From NCBI GenBank assembly GCA_020056205.1, contig JAGVIF010000402.1, positions 1 through 5,747 of the forward strand: a DNA stretch of 5,747 nt, in the 5' to 3' direction. The first letter of the stretch is position 1, and each line of letters opens with the position of its first letter. The translations under genes and the position numbers were made by a program. Source of the DNA: Lentisphaeria bacterium (GTDB lineage Bacteria; Verrucomicrobiota; Lentisphaeria; Victivallales; GWF2-50-93). The notes below the pieces were generated by a model. The model ran no database searches, was not told the DNA's origin, and was given only the letters and a program-made list of their open reading frames with translations. Positions 1 through 4,736 of the stretch are shown piece by piece.

Positions 1-253
1 CGAGATCGGGATATTCCACAAACATTTTTATTGATCCAGAAAAACTCATGAATTGGGTGGGTTGCAACGGCTCCTCCGGGTTCTCCGCCTTCAATGTGTT
101 GTAAATCTCGTCAATTTTGGTCATTATGTCGCCCCTGGAGAAAACAATCTTACCTTCTTTTGCGGTCTTCTTGGCCGGCGCCGGCGCCGCAATAACGGCA
201 AGCGACGAGCCAAAGCCGATTGTCAACAACAGCAATATTATTCTTTTTCTCAT
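1..253 (-). CDS. Exported protein of unknown function (5' part only)
   Basis: This reading frame starts at an ATG at 253-251 and stays open for 84 codons to the left edge, so only the N-terminal part is visible. A strong Shine-Dalgarno site (AGGAGG, 5 nt before the ATG) fixes the start. The protein opens with a Sec signal peptide: basic MRKR, a hydrophobic core at residues 5-22, then an Ala/Pro stretch (AAPAPA) with likely cleavage sites between residues 22 and 27. There is no lipobox cysteine, so it is probably periplasmic or surface rather than a lipoprotein. The visible mature part (from KKTAKEGKIVFSRGDIM) shows a short amphipathic helix-like stretch around residues 44-57 and no motif I recognise. 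It lies 259 bp downstream of the pseudopilin gene on the same strand, so the two may share a transcript. A role in the same envelope machinery is only a guess from position. I assign no function. Confidence 0.8.
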   Translation of the reverse strand, partial: MRKRIILLLLTIGFGSSLAVIAAPAPAKKTAKEGKIVFSRGDIMTKIDEIYNTLKAENPEEPLQPTQFMSFSGSIKMFVEYPDL

Positions 254-258
254 CTTAT

Positions 259-264
259 CCTCCT
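259..264 (-). promoter_or_regulatory. Ribosome binding site for the exported protein
   Basis: On the minus strand a perfect AGGAGG lies 5 nt before the ATG at 253. It is the best Shine-Dalgarno match in the window and establishes that the left-edge frame is a real gene although it is truncated by the window. Confidence 0.85.
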
Positions 265-279
265 TTGCTCATCAATTTT

Positions 280-302
280 CCGATTTCAGATTGCCGATTT
301 CA
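280..302. repeat. 9-bp direct repeat CCGATTTCA, two copies
   Basis: CCGATTTCA occurs at 280-288 and again at 294-302, a 14-bp period. It lies directly upstream of the Shine-Dalgarno site of the left-edge gene. The function is unknown. Similar short repeated words are common in spacers of such genomes, which I state from general recollection. Confidence 0.6.
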
Positions 303-314
303 AAAACCTTTTTT

Positions 315-345
315 AACCACGAATTACACGAAAAAACACGAAAAG
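315..345. repeat. CACGAA-type short tandem repeat
   Basis: Three imperfect units, AACCACGAA (315-323), TTACACGAA (324-332) and AAAACACGAA (333-342), follow each other without a gap. On the minus strand the unit reads TTCGTG. I remember variants of this array from intergenic DNA of many uncultured bacteria, but no function is established. Confidence 0.7.
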
Positions 346-375
346 TTTTTTTGATTTTAAAACTCACGCTAAAGC

Positions 376-422
376 TGTGAACTCCAACAAATCACACAAC
401 TGGAGTTGTGAACTCCAACAAA
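376..422. repeat. 16-bp direct repeat with overlapping palindromes
   Basis: TGTGAACTCCAACAAA occurs identically at 376-391 and 407-422, a 31-bp period. Between and across the copies two competing palindromes can be read: CACAACT-GG-AGTTGTG (395-410) and TGGAGTT-GTG-AACTCCA (401-417). They overlap, so only one can fold at a time. No T-tract follows on either strand, so it is not a standard intrinsic terminator. It looks like part of a dispersed intergenic repeat. Confidence 0.7.
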
Positions 423-483
423 ATCAGTTTTAAGTGTTAGGTTTTAAGTTTTCTACTTTCTCCCTTCCACTTTCTTCACTCCC

Positions 484-507
484 GAACTTTAGAACTTCAG
501 AACTTCT
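484..507. repeat. 8-bp tandem repeat GAACTTNN, three copies
   Basis: GAACTTTA, GAACTTCA and GAACTTCT lie end to end at 484-507, only 5 bp past the stop codon of the pseudopilin gene (513-515). The conserved core is GAACTT with two variable bases. It lies in the 3' untranslated stretch of the upstream gene. Confidence 0.7.
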
Positions 508-512
508 TCTCT

Positions 513-3299
513 CTATTCTTCAATATATTCGAATCTCGTTATAATCCATTTTCTTCCGGGCGGAGCGGACGAATCGTAACGGAGTTTCGCCATTATTTTT
601 TGCTCGGCAAGGATTTCATCGGCGCCCAAGTCATATTGTCCGAGAAGACAGTTGCTTATCTCCTCGTCAACTTTGTTAGGCACCTGTGTCATTGGGACAG
701 TGTTCGTCGTCCCGTCCCAAAAATATCCGGGGTCCCCTACTGTTCCGTCAAGATCCACACCTGTAAGAACACTATCATAGTTTAAGTCTTTCTTTATTGT
801 GATGCCGCCTGTAGCACCCACATCTTTTATAGCCTGAGCAAGGACGATCACAGTGAATTCCTCGGCAAGCGCAGTTTTCGTAAGATTTATGAATTTACCG
901 ATGATCTCCTCTTTTAGGGCATCTGTGTTTTGAGTAAATTCAGAGCCGTCGGAAAGTTTATCAACATCCGCGGCCTTAGCGCGAGTCAAGAACGGACGCT
1001 CTGACGAGCCATATATGGCATTCGCGAAGTTGACGACATCGGTGTTGTAATCCAATGTGCCGGCGCCGGCGCCAGCCCAATTGGAGGGACTTTGTCCATA
1101 TCTGATATTCGCCAGTAATGCTCTAACAATATCCACGTTCGCAGCGGCCCTTATATTTACCTTGCCCCAAACTTGCGAAAGATCCGTCAATTTTATTTGG
1201 TCGAGAATGTTCGCATCGCCCTTGCTGTAGGCCATGCCGCCGAACGTACTACGGGCGCCATACTCGTTAGTTTCGCCTTCTGTATTGTTGTCATCATCAT
1301 CGCTGTTGTATTCGTGAAGATTAATTGTCTCCCATTTTGCCGCGCGGTGGATGAAGCCGAGTTCCCAAGGCGACTGCATCGGAGCGTTGCGGATATAGGC
1401 GGTGGAGATGGTTGTGGGTGTCGAACCAGCCTCGGCATCGCCCGAAGTCGCGCAAGTAACCTTAGCAGTATTCACGGCATCCGGTGTTCCGCCCGCCAGA
1501 GGGTAGCTGGCGGCAATCAGCCCCGTCGCTTGGTCCCAATCGCCAGCATTCAAATTATGTCTTGGATCGTCAATTTGGTATGAAAACCAAGCGTTATCTG
1601 TCCTGCTTCCTAGTCCGGCTTGACTTGGAAAATCTACTGTGACGGACCAGTCCGCTGCCCCATCTGGCTTCGCATAGTCAACGATCGTGCCAGATGGCCA
1701 CTCCATCTGAATCTTTAATATTTGCACCTTCACGAGCGTCAACTGCGCAGTTGACCCGCCAAGGACAAAACCAGTGTCTTCGGTGGGGAAGGTGGTCGCC
1801 ACTCCCCAAGTAAGCTTGTAAGAGGCTGGTGTTATTGGCAAGGTAAATGCTCCATTAAGAGGTTGCGTTCGCGTTGTAGTCGCCCCGCTCGGAGAATTAA
1901 AAGTATACGTCAGAGATCCTTCTTGTATTGTCATAACCGCATCACTTGCGGCCATGCCGCTATACATATCTATTCTTTCTCCTCCGGGGTAAACCTTTAT
2001 ATCAAAAGTAAACCTGTAGTTCGGGGCGGCATCTGCAACAGTTGTTGTGCATTCAACATTTATCCCTATTTCGTTGATATAAGGTGTCTTGTCAAGTCCC
2101 ATATAGGTGATATTTCCAGCAACTAAATCAGTTGTCGGGATCGAATCCGAATCGCAATAATCAATAATATTCGCGGCGATTTGTTTTTTCTTCGTTATTA
2201 TCGCCTGCCCAGGCGGAACGTTAGGCCAGTTGCCTGTGAACTCTCCCCAGTTGTTCAGCCACGGGATGCCGTCGCCGTTCGAGGCGGCAATTGCCCAGGT
2301 AGAAGGAGCCTTTAATATGTAATTCGTCATGAAAAGCAATTTGTCGGCATTATCGGTGTCAAGATCCGCATCTTGGTCATTATCCCAATCCGTTCTTGCG
2401 ATGTTGAATCTGTGATACCATTCGCCGGCTTCCTGGAGCCCGTCAGCATCATCCATCCAGAACTGTTCGTTGTCTATGGCTGGCGCTTTGGCGAGCCATT
2501 CATTCCACTGCATTTTCTGATTGTTGGTTGTGGCAACGCCGAGTATAGCGTCCGTGGAAGCCCACTCAGTTCCATCCGCTAAAATATTTGCGGGAACTAT
2601 AGTTTTTGTGCTGAGATTGGTAGCGTCTGCGGCCAGCATATATCCCGTGTTGTTGGTTAAATTGAGAAGATTTATTTCACAGATATCCTTTCCGGGCCTG
2701 TCGTTCGCTGTAGGCAGTTCAGTGCCCTCGTTAACGGCGATTCCGGTCGGGTAGACTTTAGGATCAACCGCCACCCCAAACGTGTCAGGATTGTTATGCG
2801 AAACACAGAATGCGGGGTCGAGTTTTCCTCCGCTCGGTACTACGACGTAAGCGACTCGGCCTATGATTCTATCGTTTCCGCCGCCAGCGGCATCATAAAC
2901 ATACTGCCAGTGGAGGGCGTCGTCGTTATCCTTGTCATAAGTGCTTGACGGCCATTCATAATAATATATTCCGTTCTGAATAGTTGTAATCCTCCACAAA
3001 GTGTCGAAGTTTTTGTTATTATCGCTGTCGATCACATCCGCTGTTTCGTGGCTGACTATGACATCGTAAGAAGCGGTTGGAACGTTGTCGGCGTAAAATC
3101 CCATTCCGGCGACGACCCTTTCCAGCGCGCTCTCGGCGAGGAGTCGGGCGGAGGATACGTTTGCCAAGTTTCCGGCCGCTTTCTTCTGGACTATCGCCGA
3201 TGAGGCGAATCCAAGCGCGAGAATAAGAAGAAAGGAGAGTATCCCAAGCGTAAGTATCAGAGCGATGCCTTTTTCATCATGTCTATTCGTAAGATTCAT
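513..3299 (-). CDS. Very large GspK/PilX-type minor pseudopilin
   Basis: This is a 928-residue protein with a class III prepilin-like N-terminus. After the basic leader (MNLTNRHDEKG) comes the likely prepilin peptidase site at Gly11. A hydrophobic helix follows (about 12-36), continuing into the amphipathic KAAGNLANVSSARLLAESA segment. Position +5 is Leu rather than Glu, as in GspK-type minor pseudopilins. ANIIDYCDSDSIPTT (about 376-390), with TPYINEI soon after, matches the GspK-like helical domain. A beta-rich stretch (about 425-565) separates it from a conserved C-terminal part with SPWELGFIHRAAKWETINL (about 643-661), FTVIVLAQAIKDVG (about 815-828) and the ending ITRFEYIEE. Asp-rich loops (about 91-99 and 306-320) could bind calcium. 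Ordinary GspK is near 300 residues. I chose the ATG at 3299; an in-frame TTG at 3335 would add 12 residues before the leader and lacks a Shine-Dalgarno site. A role as tip or priming subunit of a type IV pilus or type II secretion pseudopilus, anchored in the inner membrane, is inferred. Confidence 0.8.
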   Translation of the reverse strand: MNLTNRHDEKGIALILTLGILSFLLILALGFASSAIVQKKAAGNLANVSSARLLAESALERVVAGMGFYADNVPTASYDVIVSHETADVIDSDNNKNFDTLWRITTIQNGIYYYEWPSSTYDKDNDDALHWQYVYDAAGGGNDRIIGRVAYVVVPSGGKLDPAFCVSHNNPDTFGVAVDPKVYPTGIAVNEGTELPTANDRPGKDICEINLLNLTNNTGYMLAADATNLSTKTIVPANILADGTEWASTDAILGVATTNNQKMQWNEWLAKAPAIDNEQFWMDDADGLQEAGEWYHRFNIARTDWDNDQDADLDTDNADKLLFMTNYILKAPSTWAIAASNGDGIPWLNNWGEFTGNWPNVPPGQAIITKKKQIAANIIDYCDSDSIPTTDLVAGNITYMGLDKTPYINEIGINVECTTTVADAAPNYRFTFDIKVYPGGERIDMYSGMAASDAVMTIQEGSLTYTFNSPSGATTTRTQPLNGAFTLPITPASYKLTWGVATTFPTEDTGFVLGGSTAQLTLVKVQILKIQMEWPSGTIVDYAKPDGAADWSVTVDFPSQAGLGSRTDNAWFSYQIDDPRHNLNAGDWDQATGLIAASYPLAGGTPDAVNTAKVTCATSGDAEAGSTPTTISTAYIRNAPMQSPWELGFIHRAAKWETINLHEYNSDDDDNNTEGETNEYGARSTFGGMAYSKGDANILDQIKLTDLSQVWGKVNIRAAANVDIVRALLANIRYGQSPSNWAGAGAGTLDYNTDVVNFANAIYGSSERPFLTRAKAADVDKLSDGSEFTQNTDALKEEIIGKFINLTKTALAEEFTVIVLAQAIKDVGATGGITIKKDLNYDSVLTGVDLDGTVGDPGYFWDGTTNTVPMTQVPNKVDEEISNCLLGQYDLGADEILAEQKIMAKLRYDSSAPPGRKWIITRFEYIEE

Positions 3300-3309
3300 A
3301 AAACACAAA

Positions 3310-3314
3310 CCCCC
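3310..3314 (-). promoter_or_regulatory. Weak ribosome binding site for the pseudopilin gene
   Basis: A GGGGG run on the minus strand ends 10 nt before the ATG at 3299. It is a poor, slightly distant Shine-Dalgarno match. It still favours the ATG over the upstream TTG at 3335, which is preceded only by A/T-rich sequence. Confidence 0.45.
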
Positions 3315-3358
3315 ATAATTTTGGCTGTCTAACAAATTATTTACAAATATCTAACGCA

Positions 3359-3387
3359 ATATTAGCACAAGACATGCCAGATGTCAA
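3359..3387 (-). promoter_or_regulatory. Sigma70-type promoter for the pseudopilin gene
   Basis: Reading the minus strand, a perfect -35 box TTGACA (3387-3382) is followed by exactly 17 bp and then TAATAT (3364-3359) as the -10 box, preceded by TGC, which makes an extended -10. Upstream of the -35 box, 3388-3416 is A/T-rich with three A-runs on the plus strand, like an UP element. The start of transcription should be near 3352, giving a leader of about 50 nt before the ATG at 3299. The -10 box matches the consensus at four of six positions; the -35 box and spacing are ideal. Confidence 0.7.
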
Positions 3388-3424
3388 GAAAAAATTCAAT
3401 AAAAAATTAAAAATTAGCGTCCGG

Positions 3425-3447
3425 CCCCGAGCGCTTACGCCTCGGGG
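3425..3447. repeat. Hairpin, 7-bp stem CCCCGAG/CTCGGGG
   Basis: CCCCGAG (3425-3431) pairs with CTCGGGG (3441-3447) around a 9-nt loop. It is the first hairpin of the cluster and marks the switch from A/T-rich to G+C-rich sequence. Confidence 0.65.
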
Positions 3448-3464
3448 TTCCATCAAAGCGAAGC

Positions 3465-3477
3465 TTGCCAAAGGCAA
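3465..3477. repeat. Small hairpin TTGCC/GGCAA
   Basis: TTGCC (3465-3469) and GGCAA (3473-3477) flank an AAA loop. The stem is only 5 bp, so on its own it could be chance. It is listed because it continues an uninterrupted series of hairpins. Confidence 0.4.
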
Positions 3478-3485
3478 AACCGCGA

Positions 3486-3532
3486 CCCTCCATTTTACGC
3501 CGCAGGCGTGGAGGGCCACGCTCGCCGTGGCC
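3486..3532. repeat. Pair of adjoining hairpins
   Basis: CCCTCCA (3486-3492) pairs with TGGAGGG (3509-3515), enclosing a second inverted repeat ACGCC/GGCGT (3497-3509). The next hairpin, GGCCACG/CGTGGCC (3514-3520 with 3526-3532, 5-nt loop), shares two bases with it. A second CCCTCCA at 3564-3570 could compete for the same TGGAGGG arm. Confidence 0.6.
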
Positions 3533-3546
3533 GGTTATTGTTTCAC

Positions 3547-3565
3547 GGTCTTGGCAAGCAAGACC
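3547..3565. repeat. Hairpin, 7-bp stem GGTCTTG/CAAGACC
   Basis: GGTCTTG (3547-3553) pairs with CAAGACC (3559-3565) around GCAAG. Its right arm runs into the second copy of GACCCTCCATTTA (3562-3574); the first, nearly identical copy is at 3484-3497. Confidence 0.6.
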
Positions 3566-3624
3566 CTCCATTTAAGAAAGAGCCGCTAACCTACATTTTG
3601 CGTTTGAGTAGCGCCGCGTATCTG

Positions 3625-3648
3625 TCCCGATGCCCTCCGGGATCGGGA
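3625..3648. repeat. Hairpin TCCCGAT/ATCGGGA with inner CCC/GGG
   Basis: TCCCGAT (3625-3631) and ATCGGGA (3642-3648) form the outer stem. After one unpaired G, CCC (3633-3635) and GGG (3639-3641) close on a TCC loop. Ten base pairs in 24 nt is a strong fold for DNA or RNA. No T-tract follows. Confidence 0.65.
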
Positions 3649-3680
3649 TTGGCTTCGACATGGAGTATAAAATAACGGAG

Positions 3681-3700
3681 GGCGGGTTTTCTTACCCGCC
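3681..3700 (+). promoter_or_regulatory. Hairpin upstream of terminator, possible attenuator part
   Basis: GGCGGGT (3681-3687) pairs with ACCCGCC (3694-3700) over a 6-nt loop. Its left arm, extended to GCGGGTTTTC (3682-3691), is also perfectly complementary over 10 bp to GAAAACCCGC (3723-3732), the right side of the next hairpin. The two folds are therefore mutually exclusive. The arrangement resembles an attenuator, but there is no leader peptide or known riboswitch fold, so regulation is only a possibility. Confidence 0.45.
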
Positions 3701-3713
3701 GGCAGAAGAAACT

Positions 3714-3743
3714 CGCGGGTTGGAAAACCCGCGCTCCTTTTTT
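3714..3743 (+). terminator. Intrinsic terminator reading on the plus strand
   Basis: A perfect 8-bp stem CGCGGGTT (3714-3721) / AACCCGCG (3726-3733) closes on a GGAA tetraloop of the stable GNRA type. It is followed by CTCC and six T (3738-3743). The T-tract exists only in plus orientation. No plus-strand gene lies upstream between 3300 and 3714, so it either ends an unannotated short RNA, stops stray transcription, or acts as an attenuator some 190 bp ahead of the gene at 3930. Confidence 0.65.
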
Positions 3744-3773
3744 CCAATCGAAGACGCATCGTATAAGTTCAGT

Positions 3774-3838
3774 AACCCCTGCCTGTGCGCCTGTCTGCCC
3801 CGCTGGGGCGGTAGGCAAGCGCACAGGCAGGCGGGGTT
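3774..3838. repeat. Long palindromic element, REP-like
   Basis: The outer arms AACCCC (3774-3779) and GGGGTT (3833-3838), the central perfect 11-bp arms TGCCTGTGCGC (3780-3790) and GCGCACAGGCA (3819-3829), and the inner GCCCC/GGGGC (3797-3801 with 3805-3809) form a 65-nt cruciform or hairpin with a 3-nt bulge on the right. The sequence resembles dispersed palindromic repeats I have seen in uncultured bacterial genomes. With one copy in the window, dispersal cannot be shown here. Confidence 0.65.
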
Positions 3839-3917
3839 CGGTGAATATTTACCACAGAGCGGTCTTGGCCAACGTCATTGTATTTACGAACGCATGCGCT
3901 AAGTTAAGCCCAAAATA

Positions 3918-3923
3918 GTGAGG
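3918..3923 (+). promoter_or_regulatory. Ribosome binding site deciding the start at 3930
   Basis: GTGAGG lies 6 nt before the ATG at 3930. The frame could also begin at the GTG that forms part of this site (3918). That would leave it without an upstream purine-rich site and would put four extra residues, including a cysteine, before the signal peptide. I therefore prefer the ATG. Confidence 0.6.
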
Positions 3924-3929
3924 TTATGT

Positions 3930-4736
3930 ATGAAATGGATCAATAGCCGTGTTTTATTTTCAGTTCTTATTTTGAATATTTTGGCGCTTCCTTCCGTCTT
4001 CGCTCAAAAACCGGCGGCAAAACAGCCGGAAAATCTCGTAGTTGAAGAGGACGGAACAAAATACTTGAAAGGCCTGCCTGAAGCACTTGCGGCAAACGCC
4101 CAGTCCCCATACCTCACAAGGATGGGAGAGTGGATGATGAAATTCTATGGAAAGTCCCCTGATGAAACAATACTCAAAGAGACAGACAGTTTTATAGCAT
4201 CCTCCTTCACCACGGTAAGAGGTTACGAAAAGGCTTACAATATTTTTAAGGATGAAAGCAGAAAATTTGGAATTATTTTAGATGACATATACTCGCTTAA
4301 TGAGTCCAGATATAATAATATTGTCAAGGACTACAACAAGCAGGCAAAAAAGGAGAGAATGCCCCCCGTAAAACTCGAAGGAGACGGCACAACATGGTGG
4401 TCAGGAGGAATAAGAGTTGAATTGAGAAAGGCAGATTCTAAACTCCTCATAGAAGCCATGAAGACAAGCAACATCAGAAGTAAAATTTCCCTGTATGTAA
4501 AAAGAGAAATAGACGCCGGAAAACCGCTCGCGTGGGCTAAAATTTACGGGATTGGAAATAAGGGCAAGGGATATTACGGCGTAAGGCTTTGCGTAATAAC
4601 CGGATACAACGAGGAAAAAGAAGAACTCTATTATGTCAATCTTGATGACAACATAACGGAAAGACAAACCACATCCTATGACGAGGCCGCCGCTATAACA
4701 TGGGCTTTCTATAAAGTCGCGCCGCGCTCAAAATAA
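3930..4736 (+). CDS. Exported C39-like protein lacking catalytic residues
   Basis: From the ATG at 3930 the protein has 268 residues. Residues 1-25 form a Sec signal peptide (MKWINSR, hydrophobic core, LPSVFA before Gln26), so it acts outside the cytoplasm. Several segments recall C39-like papain-fold peptidases of PVC-type bacteria as I remember them: a helix ending in FYG (72-74), VKDYNKQAKK (132-141), IDAGKPLAW (194-202), VRLCVITGYN (218-227) and a final helix DEAAAITWAFYKV. In active relatives a cysteine lies about a dozen residues before the YG of the first helix and a histidine lies just before the residues equivalent to VRLCVITGYN. Here those places hold Leu62 and Gly217, the whole protein has no histidine, and its only cysteine is in VRLCV. 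It should therefore be inactive as a cysteine peptidase, perhaps a binding or scaffold protein. Its 3' end overlaps trkA by 28 bp on the opposite strand. The family assignment is from memory of motifs. Confidence 0.6.
   Translation: MKWINSRVLFSVLILNILALPSVFAQKPAAKQPENLVVEEDGTKYLKGLPEALAANAQSPYLTRMGEWMMKFYGKSPDETILKETDSFIASSFTTVRGYEKAYNIFKDESRKFGIILDDIYSLNESRYNNIVKDYNKQAKKERMPPVKLEGDGTTWWSGGIRVELRKADSKLLIEAMKTSNIRSKISLYVKREIDAGKPLAWAKIYGIGNKGKGYYGVRLCVITGYNEEKEELYYVNLDDNITERQTTSYDEAAAITWAFYKVAPRSK

Larger units (their letters stand above)
254..512. other. Non-coding spacer made of short repeats
   Basis: I see no credible gene here. Both flanking genes are on the minus strand. Between them sit an 8-bp tandem array (484-507), a 16-bp direct repeat with overlapping palindromes (376-422), a CACGAA-type array (315-345) and a 9-bp direct repeat (280-302). 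I found no convincing sigma70 promoter for the gene starting at 253 and no hairpin followed by a T-tract, so read-through from the upstream gene is possible. Confidence 0.7.
3388..3929. other. Long non-coding spacer dense in hairpins
   Basis: There is no credible gene in this stretch between two divergent genes. The first 30 bp are A/T-rich and belong to the minus-strand promoter. From 3425 to 3838 nine inverted repeats with perfect or nearly perfect stems follow each other, and the base composition turns visibly G+C-richer than the flanks. The last 90 bp before the plus-strand gene are featureless apart from its ribosome binding site. I see no convincing plus-strand promoter for that gene. 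The word CGGTCTTGGC occurs twice (3546-3555 and 3860-3869). Confidence 0.65.

Noticed and set aside
53..380. Two overlapping plus-strand open frames of 87 codons
   Set aside because: They run antisense to the truncated minus-strand gene with its strong ribosome binding site and continue into the repeat spacer. They show no convincing start site, and the peptide is a translation of repeats.
315..507. Possible CRISPR array
   Set aside because: The repeats are of different families, 8-16 bp long, without regular spacers, and no cas gene is present.
1173..1583. 136-codon plus-strand frame and an 81-codon minus-strand frame inside the pseudopilin gene
   Set aside because: Both are shadow frames of a gene with clear motifs in its own frame; neither peptide shows a domain.
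2378..2420. Dockerin or EF-hand in the Asp-rich stretch of the pseudopilin
   Set aside because: The spacing of acidic residues does not match the 12-residue DxDxDG loop with a following Glu; only loose calcium affinity is plausible.
3300..3335. TTG at 3335 as start of the pseudopilin
   Set aside because: It would add 12 residues ahead of a normal prepilin leader and has no ribosome binding site.
3421..3460. tRNA-like arm near GGGGTTCCATC
   Set aside because: The stem and loop lengths do not fit a T arm, and no acceptor stem or anticodon arm can be placed around it.
3374..3589. 71-codon plus-strand open frame
   Set aside because: It covers five hairpins and the minus-strand promoter and UP element, has no ribosome binding site, and gives a peptide without recognisable features.
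3591..3902. Open frames on both strands (77 codons minus, 90 codons plus)
   Set aside because: Both are translations of the hairpin block including the terminator and the long palindrome. Neither has a Shine-Dalgarno site, and overlapping frames on both strands of palindromic DNA are expected.
4401..4667. 88-codon minus-strand frame
   Set aside because: It is antisense to the C39-like gene, without a ribosome binding site or recognisable content.
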